Part shown: one piece after another, positions 34,589-39,325 of the stretch | How the letters are laid out: each line of letters starts with the position of its first letter | Numbering within the stretch: the stretch's first letter is position 1 | Virus record (IMG/VR): IMGVR_UViG_3300018059_000005 | Location: 1-44,399 of that record | Reading direction: 5' to 3' (one strand) | DNA from: a virus | DNA: 44,399 nt | Position numbers and translations under genes: made by a program | Notes under the pieces: model-generated | Seen by the model: the letters and a program-made list of their open reading frames with translations, nothing else | Told to the model about the DNA's origin: nothing | The model's database searches: none

Positions 34589-34754
34589 AAGTCCATTCTA
34601 TTCTGATCTGAGCATTCGGCCATATTCTACGAATCCATTGCCAGCAATTGTCGATGGAAGAAAATGGTTCTGTGGGGAGTTCAATTTCAACCCATTCAAA
34701 GAGAGTTTTTCCCTCATCATCATAACTCACATATACTCTGGCTTTGAGTTTCAT
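34578..34754 (-). CDS. Small tryptophan-rich hypothetical protein
   Basis: A 58-residue frame with an AAGGA site six bases before ATG. It begins MKLKARVYVSYDDEGKTLFE and has a compact aromatic centre (IDNCWQWIRRIWPNAQIRIE), suggesting a small alpha/beta fold. It overlaps the next gene (34588) by 11 bases. No family is recognised. Confidence 0.72.
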   Translation of the reverse strand: MKLKARVYVSYDDEGKTLFEWVEIELPTEPFSSIDNCWQWIRRIWPNAQIRIEWTYVE

Positions 34755-34785
34755 TGTCGGTCCTTTTTTTCATTAACATCATCAT

Positions 34786-34822
34786 CTTCATGCACGAGCT
34801 TATGAAATGACCGTGCATGAAG
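34786..34822. other. Perfect 11-bp inverted repeat between two early genes
   Basis: CTTCATGCACG (34786-34796) and CGTGCATGAAG (34812-34822) form a perfect stem around a 15-base loop in a 76-base gap without genes. On the operon strand no T-run follows, so it is not a standard terminator. It may be an RNA processing or stability hairpin, an RNA-polymerase pause, or a protein-binding palindrome. Confidence 0.75.
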
Positions 34823-34830
34823 TCATGGTA

Positions 34831-34998
34831 TTAATGACTGGAGAATATCACTTCTGCAAATCCCACTTGATTGTAAGCTGTGAGATATTCTTTCCATATC
34901 ATGATGTATGGAGATTGAAAGGGTCCTTTGAATCCAATTCCATATGCTACATTTCCGACTTGGATTCTGATATGTCGATATTTCAAAGAGATGGTCAT
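34831..34998 (-). CDS. Small basic hypothetical protein
   Basis: A 55-residue frame whose ATG overlaps the upstream TGA (AAATGA) and has an AGGGG-type site. Sequence TISLKYRHIRIQVGNVAYGI followed by a tyrosine-rich, amphipathic region (PYIMIWKEYLTAYNQVGF) suggests a small mixed fold. No family is recognised. The perfect hairpin lies just downstream. Confidence 0.68.
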   Translation of the reverse strand: MTISLKYRHIRIQVGNVAYGIGFKGPFQSPYIMIWKEYLTAYNQVGFAEVIFSSH

Positions 34999-35516
34999 TT
35001 CGTAAATTCCCCTTTGAGTCGTTCTGCAAATTCCTGAACCATTTCCTCTATCGTCACTCCTGTTTTTTGGTAATGTTTCTTTTCAGTACCACGAAGAGAT
35101 TTGGAGAGCTTTTCTCGTTCGGAAATACGTTGTTTTTCTCTCCATTCAGCAACAATAATCTTTTGTTGTTCTGCGAGTTCATGCTGCTGTTTGAGAGATT
35201 CTGCGATCCATTTATCACCATAAACTGAAGTAGCTGCTGTAAGAACTGCTACAGCATTCAGAATAATCTCTTGTACTTCAGAAAAAGGGAGTTTACGGAG
35301 GGATTCTGTTAATTCCGGAGTGACTTTTGACTTACCTGAATGGAGAATATCTCGCAGATTTGTTGTTTGTTTAAATCCCTTATCAGGTGAGAGAACGGCC
35401 GGTTTGTGAGTTTTCTGTGCTTCCCAATGATTCTTTGTGCAAGAATCACAGAGGGAAAGACCACAAGAGAGTTTGCTTAATTTGCGAGTTTCTAAATGAC
35501 ATTCATCGCATTGCAT
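34995..35516 (-). CDS. Early protein with N-terminal zinc-binding module and helical tail
   Basis: A 173-residue protein. CDECHLETRKLSKLSCGLSL (residues 3-22) followed by CDSCTKNHWEAQKTH has the C-x2-C ... C-x-C ... C-x2-C-H spacing of a B-box/RING-like zinc module. The rest is helical and charged (AEWREKQRISEREKLSKSLR). It is the second gene of the early operon, a position often used for host-takeover proteins; that role is inference. A GGAG site precedes the ATG. Confidence 0.78.
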   Translation of the reverse strand: MQCDECHLETRKLSKLSCGLSLCDSCTKNHWEAQKTHKPAVLSPDKGFKQTTNLRDILHSGKSKVTPELTESLRKLPFSEVQEIILNAVAVLTAATSVYGDKWIAESLKQQHELAEQQKIIVAEWREKQRISEREKLSKSLRGTEKKHYQKTGVTIEEMVQEFAERLKGEFTK

Positions 35517-35520
35517 ATTG

Positions 35521-35652
35521 TCACTTCTCCATCCATTGAATCCATGTTTCGATGAACTGAAAAAGGACCAGAATCAGAAAAGAGATTCCAATAACTGAAC
35601 CAATCGAGAATCTAAGTGGTATTTCCTGAGAATTTGGTCCTTTTTGGCTCAT
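35521..35652 (-). CDS. 43-residue membrane protein, first gene of the early operon
   Basis: A short protein with a polar N-terminus and one membrane helix (SIGSVIGISFLILVLFQF, residues ~16-33), then an aromatic/charged tail (IETWIQWMEK). The ATG has an AGGA site nine bases upstream and lies about 11 bases after the predicted transcription start. Being first in the early operon, it may act at the host envelope very early, but no family is recognised. Confidence 0.72.
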   Translation of the reverse strand: MSQKGPNSQEIPLRFSIGSVIGISFLILVLFQFIETWIQWMEK

Positions 35653-35669
35653 TTGGCAGTCCTAGAGTC

Positions 35670-35697
35670 ATTATATCAGAACTGGTTCAAAAGTCAA
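35670..35697 (-). promoter_or_regulatory. Early operon promoter (extended -10)
   Basis: On the minus strand: -35 TTGACT (35692-35697), 16-base spacer, -10 TATAAT (35670-35675) preceded by TGA, an extended -10. All six -10 bases match the sigma70 consensus. It drives the minus-strand operon from 35652. No phage RNA polymerase is encoded, so host polymerase is expected. Confidence 0.9.
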
Positions 35698-35703
35698 GGA
35701 TTA

Positions 35704-35721
35704 TAAGTCCTTTAGAATCAA
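35704..35721 (-). promoter_or_regulatory. Shared upstream element of the early promoter
   Basis: On the minus strand TTGATTCTAAAGGACTTA begins exactly 24 bases before the -35 hexamer. The late promoter has TTGATTTTAAAGG at the same distance (37724). Position about -59 to -42 suits an activator or repressor, or contact by the RNA polymerase alpha subunit. It belongs to a seven-copy repeat family in this region. Confidence 0.7.
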
Positions 35722-35809
35722 TAGGTTAGATATTAGGAGTTTAATACCTGTTTGTCCTGTTCAGTGAGAGTAAAAGGTTAAAGGCTTTAGAATCAACGAC
35801 TTGCAATTT

Positions 35810-35829
35810 AGACACACTGTGTCTTTTTT
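35810..35829 (+). terminator. Palindrome followed by T-run, possible terminator
   Basis: AGACACACTGTGTCT (35810-35824) is a perfect 15-base palindrome running into six T bases. In the plus direction it looks like a short rho-independent terminator, which could stop antisense transcripts. With only 5-7 pairs it might instead be an operator. Confidence 0.45.
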
Positions 35830-35914
35830 ACCACAGGGGGGGTTCGTTGTTTTATATTAATTTTTTTTAATATTTATATAAGATATAGAAAACAAACCAC
35901 ATCCCCCTTTGAAA

Positions 35915-35931
35915 CCTAATGAAACCTAATG
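35915..35931 (-). repeat. Family 3 repeat, copy 1 (17 bp, inverted)
   Basis: On the minus strand CATTAGGTTTCATTAGG, an internal tandem of CATTAGG separated by TTT. Identical 17-base copies lie at 36317 and 37694 on the plus strand. Here it is part of a GAAACCTAAT tandem pair beside the A/T-rich stretch. Confidence 0.85.
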
Positions 35932-35987
35932 CAATGTCGATAGTCTAGGTCATAAAATAGTTTATTCGGATTTGCGAATATACTCTG

Positions 35988-36096
35988 TTAACTCATTGAT
36001 ACCAAAAGACTTAAGTTATTCTAATGATTGAATTGTAACATTCTTAGAAATCATTAGGATTCAATGCAATGATGTCCTTTGGTATCAGTGAGTTAG
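35988..36096. repeat. Long imperfect palindrome
   Basis: The outer arms 35988-36010 and 36074-36096 are inverted repeats of 23 bases with three mismatches. Inner segments (CTAATGAT at ~36020 and ATCATTAG at ~36050) continue the symmetry around a 15-20-base centre. The arms contain two family 1 repeats in opposite orientation. Confidence 0.75.
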
Positions 36097-36316
36097 GGGA
36101 ATCATGAAGGTTTGTTAATATGAAAACCTAATGTATTTTGATGTCCTGAGATGGCCGGGAGTGTTTCAAAGCTAAACCCATGATACCAAAGACCTTACAT
36201 TTTCGACCTTACATTTTTTAATAAGGCCCTAAAATTGCGTAAAATGGATCTTGTTGATACTAAAGGACTTAAGTGTAGTGTCCGATAATGGGACCGATTA
36301 AGTTATTCCTAAAACC

Positions 36317-36333
36317 CATTAGGTTTCATTAGG
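36317..36333 (+). repeat. Family 3 repeat, copy 2 (17 bp)
   Basis: CATTAGGTTTCATTAGG, identical to the copies at 35915 (inverted) and 37694. It lies 106 bases upstream of the -35 of the cassette promoter. Confidence 0.85.
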
Positions 36334-36438
36334 TTATTCATCAATTTAGGAATCTCTCAATTTATACTTGAAAAGTAATCCAGTATGAAAAAATGAGAGA
36401 TAGGGTCGAAAAAAGATGGGTTAGGCTTCATTTTTCCT

Positions 36439-36467
36439 TTGACATTGTGGGTGATCGGTAGTATCCT
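36439..36467 (+). promoter_or_regulatory. Cassette promoter, probably giving a leaderless mRNA
   Basis: Consensus -35 TTGACA (36439-36444), exactly 17 bases, then -10 TATCCT (36462-36467). Only five bases separate the -10 from the ATG at 36473, so transcription should start at or next to the A of the ATG. No ribosome binding site precedes the ATG. The shared upstream element of the early and late promoters is absent here. Confidence 0.75.
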
Positions 36468-36472
36468 TAATC

Positions 36473-37021
36473 ATGGCACGACACAAATCCTCAATGAGCC
36501 AGAAAGCTCTGAATGGTCCGGTTGACGATGCTACGACCGAACCCACCAATGTTGTAGATTCAGGTACGGTATACGAGCCCAGTCCTGAGAATGTTGCCCG
36601 CATGGAACCCAAAATGGAAAATCGCACTGAAACACGCAAGATTGACAAGGTAGAGTACACGGTTATTTTTCCGGACCCTGCCAAAAATTCACTGACCGCT
36701 GAACAAACCGGCGTCGCAGTTAAGGCGTTCTTCGCTGCACGGACTGGTTATCTTCTGAGACAGGAGGTTAAGAACGAATCCAGCACTTTGGAGATCAATC
36801 AGAAACTATTGGAGAACATGGAAGATATGGCTATTTCTCTCGGGACGTCAGTTGATGTGGCGAAAGAAAAAGCGTTGGCTTTCTGCAAGTCGAAGGACGC
36901 AAATTTTCGCACAGAATCCACGAAGAGCTATCAGTATGGATTGACTGACATTTTCAAGCCAGAAGAGAAGGAGCTAGAAGAGAAGGAGCTGGAAGTTCCT
37001 GCTGAGACGCCGGCAAGCTAG
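36473..37021 (+). CDS. Unrecognised 182-residue protein, likely leaderless and separately controlled
   Basis: A hydrophilic protein with no domain I recognise. Residues 1-55 are polar and probably disordered. Residues ~58-160 look alpha/beta then helical (KVEYTVIFPDPAKNSLTAEQ, FFAARTGYLLRQEV, LLENMEDMAISLGTSVDVAK). The C-terminus carries EEKEL twice, encoded by a perfect 15-base tandem (36961-36990). Codon and base use differ from the rest: for example 31 of 60 bases are G/C at 36541-36600, well above neighbouring genes. It has its own promoter and terminator, no ribosome binding site, and an ATG at the predicted 5' end, as in lambda cI mRNA from PRM. A regulator or an acquired 'moron' is possible; neither is shown by sequence. 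Confidence 0.75.
   Translation: MARHKSSMSQKALNGPVDDATTEPTNVVDSGTVYEPSPENVARMEPKMENRTETRKIDKVEYTVIFPDPAKNSLTAEQTGVAVKAFFAARTGYLLRQEVKNESSTLEINQKLLENMEDMAISLGTSVDVAKEKALAFCKSKDANFRTESTKSYQYGLTDIFKPEEKELEEKELEVPAETPAS
36961..36990 (+). repeat. 15-bp perfect tandem duplication
   Basis: Two copies of AGAAGAGAAGGAGCT in tandem near the 3' end of the cassette gene, in frame, giving a repeated EEKEL. Its perfection suggests a recent slippage event. Confidence 0.9.
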
Positions 37022-37032
37022 ACCATTCTACA

Positions 37033-37065
37033 ATGTGACTCGGTTCAATCAGGATCGAGCCACAT
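37033..37065 (+). other. Hairpin upstream of the second cassette gene
   Basis: ATGTGACTCG (37033-37042) pairs with CGAGCCACAT (37056-37065) with one mismatch around a 13-base loop. No T-run follows, so it is not a simple terminator. It sits in the 78-base gap between two cassette genes and may stabilise or process the mRNA. Confidence 0.6.
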
Positions 37066-37099
37066 CATGAATGGTTTGGATTAGGGAAGAGGATTAACA

Positions 37100-37258
37100 A
37101 TGAGTGAGAATGACCTTCAAATGTTTTTGCATTCCGTGGAACAGTTTCTACGGTATGACGATAACAACATGACAGAAACAATAGACAGCAGGTGTAACTT
37201 CTTGCGGATGTGCATTGATGCTCACAGGAGGAATTTGAACATCGGGATATATGATTAG
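37100..37258 (+). CDS. 52-residue hypothetical protein in the accessory cassette
   Basis: A small reading frame with a good GAGG site seven bases before ATG. The product is acidic then basic (LQMFLHSVEQFLRYDDNNMT; CIDAHRRNLNIGIYD), probably helical, with two cysteines. It is followed 12 bases later by a strong terminator, which supports it as the last gene of a two-gene transcription unit. No family is recognised. Confidence 0.75.
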   Translation: MSENDLQMFLHSVEQFLRYDDNNMTETIDSRCNFLRMCIDAHRRNLNIGIYD

Positions 37259-37269
37259 TTCTGAACATG

Positions 37270-37306
37270 GGTCGATTCGTTAGTTCAGGAATCGACCTTT
37301 TCTTTT
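37270..37306 (+). terminator. Rho-independent terminator ending the cassette
   Basis: Perfect nine-base stem GGTCGATTC (37270-37278) / GAATCGACC (37289-37297), ten-base loop, then TTTTCTTTT. It separates the accessory cassette from the late promoter. Confidence 0.92.
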
Positions 37307-37318
37307 GCATCTATTTCA

Positions 37319-37517
37319 GATATTCAGGTCTTAAACTCTTGAGAGTTTAATATCCGAATATCATTTATTCATAGTTTAGGAGTTTCAGATCTGTTTATCC
37401 GAAATGCACGAGTATATGATAATGGGATATTAATACCTGTTTATCCGAAATGCCACGTGTCCAGTGATAGAAAGAGATATTAGGATATTAAGATATTAAT
37501 ACCTGAATATCCGAAGC
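37319..37517. repeat. Family 2 repeats, TTAATACCTG-TTATCCGAA
   Basis: Copies: 37319-37334 (inverted, TTAAGACCTGAATATC), 37346-37361 (TTTAATATCCGAATAT), 37391-37407 and 37437-37453 (identical CTGTTTATCCGAAATGC), and 37492-37515 (GATATTAATACCTGAATATC). The 14-base GATATTAATACCTG is shared by 37426 and 37492. A sixth, outlying copy TTAATACCTGTTTGTCC is at 35741, near the early promoter. Spacing between units is roughly 30-65 bases. Confidence 0.75.
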
Positions 37518-37693
37518 GCGGGGTTGAGACACTGATACTTTATGTACAAGTCATGAAAGAACGCCACCCGTACTCCCCAATGAAATAACAAACACAACCA
37601 AAACCACAGGTAAAATCTTTCATGCAAACCTTCTTTAATTATAAAAACAAATCAAATTCTGCCATAAAAATTTCCCAAAATTTCAAAAGGAAT

Positions 37694-37710
37694 CATTAGG
37701 TTTCATTAGG
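37694..37710 (+). repeat. Family 3 repeat, copy 3 (17 bp)
   Basis: CATTAGGTTTCATTAGG again, 13 bases upstream of the shared element of the late promoter. The following ATGTGG is also found near copy 1 on the other strand. Confidence 0.85.
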
Positions 37711-37723
37711 ATGTGGGATATCA

Positions 37724-37736
37724 TTGATTTTAAAGG
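37724..37736 (+). promoter_or_regulatory. Shared upstream element of the late promoter
   Basis: TTGATTTTAAAGG begins 24 bases before the -35 hexamer, the same distance as its match at the early promoter. Twelve of its thirteen bases are identical to that copy. Confidence 0.7.
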
Positions 37737-37747
37737 GAATTAAAGTC

Positions 37748-37776
37748 TTGACAGGATGACGAAACCATGATAGACT
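37748..37776 (+). promoter_or_regulatory. Late (virion) operon promoter
   Basis: -35 TTGACA (37748-37753), 17-base spacer ending TGA (extended -10), -10 TAGACT (37771-37776). It reads into the gene at 37810 and so the virion operon. The consensus -35 with an imperfect -10 would suit positive control at the adjacent element. Confidence 0.85.
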
Positions 37777-37809
37777 CGACACCGGCAATGCTGAATTTCA
37801 ATTAATTAA

Positions 37810-38160
37810 ATGGACAATTTAAAAGATGCTTTGCTTATTATTGGATCATCAATAACTACTATTACGGTTATTCTGGGAGTAGGCCGTTATTTTGGGCAGA
37901 AAGAAAAAACCATTGAAACTCTTGAATTAAGAGAGTCGAAAGAAAGAAATGAGCACGTGGCCCAAATCGATTTACATTGTCCCAATCAGCATATGACTTG
38001 CCCTTACAAAGATGACTTCATTGAATTTAGAAAATCATTAACTGAGGTATGTGAAAATGTTGCAGAACTTTCAGGAAAAGTCGATGGAGTCAAGTCCACG
38101 GTTGAATTCATCGGAGGCTTCCTTCGTAATGCTAGAATTAGCGATACAAGAGATGGCTAA
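37810..38160 (+). CDS. Membrane protein, first gene of the virion operon (holin candidate)
   Basis: A 116-residue protein with one N-terminal membrane helix (ALLIIGSSITTITVILGVGR, residues 7-26), followed by charged helical sequence with HCPNQHMTCPYKDDF in the middle. This layout fits a small phage membrane protein such as a one-helix holin, an antiholin or a spanin-like factor. No endolysin is adjacent. The ATG lies about 27 bases after the predicted transcription start. No clear ribosome binding site is visible (AATTAATTAA precedes ATG). Confidence 0.7.
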   Translation: MDNLKDALLIIGSSITTITVILGVGRYFGQKEKTIETLELRESKERNEHVAQIDLHCPNQHMTCPYKDDFIEFRKSLTEVCENVAELSGKVDGVKSTVEFIGGFLRNARISDTRDG

Positions 38161-38236
38161 TGAAGAAACGGCCAGAGAGAGATTAAATAACTCTCCAAGT
38201 ATTGAAGATTGCAAGAAACCAATTCAGAACTCTTAA
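38129..38236 (+). CDS. Possible 35-residue protein overlapping the membrane gene
   Basis: An overlapping frame with a GGAGG site 11 bases before ATG, running through the stop of the membrane gene and filling the gap to the next gene. The product is helical and acidic (LELAIQEMANEETARERLNN). An alternative start is the ATG at 38153 (27 residues). It is short and overlapping, so this is a tentative call. Confidence 0.42.
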   Translation: MLELAIQEMANEETARERLNNSPSIEDCKKPIQNS

Positions 38237-38292
38237 TGCATGGGGAGAATGCAGGTGAATTAATTGGTGAAACTAGATTCTTGGGAACTTCA

Positions 38293-38688
38293 ATGAAAAA
38301 ACTACTTCTTAGTTTGACTCTGGCCCTTCCTTGCATTGCTCAGGTTGAATTACCACCTCATCAATGCATCTCTTTTATTCTCAAACAGGATAATACAGCC
38401 TTTTCCGCAATGCCAATTCGGCCAGTTTTTATGACCAGAATTTGGGTTGCATGTCTTCCTAAAGAAGGAGTTCGTTCTTATCAAATAGAAGTAAAATCTC
38501 CAAATGTAAATACAACTTCAATCCTTATGAAAATGGACCTTCAATCAATTCCAGGTCCTCAAGTTACAGGTTCAGAATGGCAGGAAATTCTTTTCATGGC
38601 TATTCCAATTACATTTGGGCCGATTTCTGAAATATTAGTTTCGGAAGTACAAGTTCTAAATTCAAAACCTGCAACTCTTGTGCAATAA
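38293..38688 (+). CDS. Secreted/periplasmic protein with signal peptide
   Basis: A 131-residue protein. The start at ATG 38293 gives a textbook signal peptide (KKLLLSLTLALPCIAQ), probably cut after the A of CIA; the reading frame is open for 28 codons upstream, but that would bury the signal. The mature part is beta-rich (SYQIEVKSPNVNTTSILMKM). It may be a periplasmic lysis factor, an exclusion protein, or a wall-directed enzyme without motifs I know. Its place before the terminase genes is common for lysis or host-interaction genes. Confidence 0.7.
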   Translation: MKKLLLSLTLALPCIAQVELPPHQCISFILKQDNTAFSAMPIRPVFMTRIWVACLPKEGVRSYQIEVKSPNVNTTSILMKMDLQSIPGPQVTGSEWQEILFMAIPITFGPISEILVSEVQVLNSKPATLVQ

Positions 38689-38689
38689 T

Positions 38690-39055
38690 ATGCCCCTTCC
38701 CATCAATCTAAATTCTTCAATTGAGAGAGCAGTTACATCAGTTCTCGAAAAAGAAGGAATATACACAAAAATAGAAGAGTTTGATAAAGCACTCGATGCA
38801 CAAGGAATTTCAGTAAATGAACTTGCCTCGCAATTAGCAATGCTCATTTATTCAGGCAAGGAAAGAACTAAACTAGAAGCTATTAAAATGGCCCTTGCAG
38901 GAAAGGGAATTGATCTTCGTGAGAAAGATCCAGTAACACAAGCTCCTACTATTATTTTTCAAATTAATTCATCTACTGAGCAGACTTTAAATATGTTTGC
39001 TCCTCCTCGTGAAATTAAATCCTTAGAAGAAATGAGTAAACCATTATGTCAGTAA
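38690..39055 (+). CDS. Putative terminase small subunit
   Basis: A 121-residue mostly helical protein from the ATG at 38690 (one base after the previous stop). Helical N-terminus (SSIERAVTSVLEKEGIYTKI), central helices with LEAIKMALAGKGIDLREKDP, and a C-terminal strand APTIIFQINSSTEQTLNMFA. Position two genes before the large terminase and size fit a small terminase subunit, but no clear DNA-binding HTH is visible. It overlaps the next gene by ten bases. Confidence 0.55.
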   Translation: MPLPINLNSSIERAVTSVLEKEGIYTKIEEFDKALDAQGISVNELASQLAMLIYSGKERTKLEAIKMALAGKGIDLREKDPVTQAPTIIFQINSSTEQTLNMFAPPREIKSLEEMSKPLCQ

Positions 39056-39321
39056 TTCCATTGACTCCTGTTTCACCGGGTATTCCATCATTAGTTGAAA
39101 GAACTCGTCTTTTTGAGTTGACATATAAAAAAGGGGGTCCTGCACAACGAGTTCATTTTCGATCCAAAGATATGGAATCCGCAATAGCATTAGGCCGAGA
39201 ATATTGCACCAAGAATAATCTTCAATTTATTTATGTTTATGTATGGGAAGAGGATCTTCAAGAACTTCTTGACAAAAAAGAAATGATTCAACGTAGTGAA
39301 GGGCCGAGAGTTGTGGCATGA
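39046..39321 (+). CDS. Hypothetical protein upstream of the large terminase
   Basis: A 91-residue alpha/beta protein. Residues ~20-45 contain a strand/turn (RLFELTYKKGGPAQRVHFRS), then a helix (MESAIALGREYCTKNN) and strand (QFIYVYVWEEDLQE). It might be a small packaging accessory. No family is recognised. Four bases separate it from the terminase ATG. Confidence 0.72.
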   Translation: MSVIPLTPVSPGIPSLVERTRLFELTYKKGGPAQRVHFRSKDMESAIALGREYCTKNNLQFIYVYVWEEDLQELLDKKEMIQRSEGPRVVA

Positions 39322-39325
39322 CTAG

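Larger units (their letters stand above)
35781..36273. repeat. Dispersed family 1 repeats, consensus TTGATACYAAAGGACTT
   Basis: Five further copies of the element found at the two main promoters: 35781-35796 (minus, TTGATTCTAAAGCCTT), 35996-36015 (plus, TTGATACCAAAAGACTTAAG), 36071-36088 (minus, CTGATACCAAAGGACATC), 36180-36196 (plus, ATGATACCAAAGACCTT) and 36254-36273 (plus, TTGATACTAAAGGACTTAAG). Mixed orientation and irregular spacing resemble binding sites for a regulator or replication initiator rather than a CRISPR or transposon. Confidence 0.75.
35653..36472. other. Non-coding control region, candidate replication origin
   Basis: About 820 bases with no supported gene on either strand. 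It holds the early promoter and its upstream element; a palindrome followed by T6 (35810-35829); a G7 run (35836-35842); a nearly pure A/T stretch (35851-35885) containing ATATTAA/TTAATAT; a tandem GAAACCTAAT pair (35911-35930); a long imperfect palindrome (35988-36096); six copies of a TTGATACYAAAGGACTT-like repeat; and a tandem 14-base period repeat GACCTTACATTTT (36191, 36205). An AT-rich segment beside clustered repeats is what phage origins look like, but no initiator gene is identified. Confidence 0.65.
37307..37809. other. Non-coding region upstream of the virion operon
   Basis: About 500 bases with no supported gene. The first half holds family 2 repeats (37319-37520), followed by a non-repetitive segment with short A-rich runs (37520-37690). 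The last part holds family 3 copy 3, the shared promoter element and the late promoter. Confidence 0.75.

Noticed and set aside
34807-35037. Plus-strand frames at 34548-34805 and 34807-35037
   Set aside because: Opposed to the early operon; the minus strand has small genes here with exact start-stop overlaps and ribosome binding sites.
36421-36684. An 87-codon minus-strand frame in the cassette
   Set aside because: Antisense to the cassette gene, serine-rich, and covers the cassette promoter; the plus-strand promoter/terminator pair supports the plus gene.
37065-37310. An 81-codon minus-strand frame
   Set aside because: Runs backwards through the strong plus-strand terminator and the small gene at 37100, which has a good ribosome binding site.
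35704-37710. CRISPR-like array from the repeated motifs
   Set aside because: Repeats are short, in both orientations and irregularly spaced; no cas gene is present. The Cas4-like nuclease is a phage recombination-type enzyme by context.
36317-37710. Insertion sequence or transposon flanked by the 17-bp repeats
   Set aside because: No transposase or terminal inverted repeats; the repeats are direct and internal to a regulatory region. Cassette gain or loss by recombination remains possible.
35653-37809. tRNA or other structured RNA gene in the control region
   Set aside because: No cloverleaf-compatible arms or T-loop sequence was found; the hairpins present are terminators or isolated palindromes.
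38209-38292. Longer N-terminus for the signal-peptide protein
   Set aside because: Starting at TTG 38209 or ATG 38236 would place a polar segment before a clear signal peptide that begins at ATG 38293.
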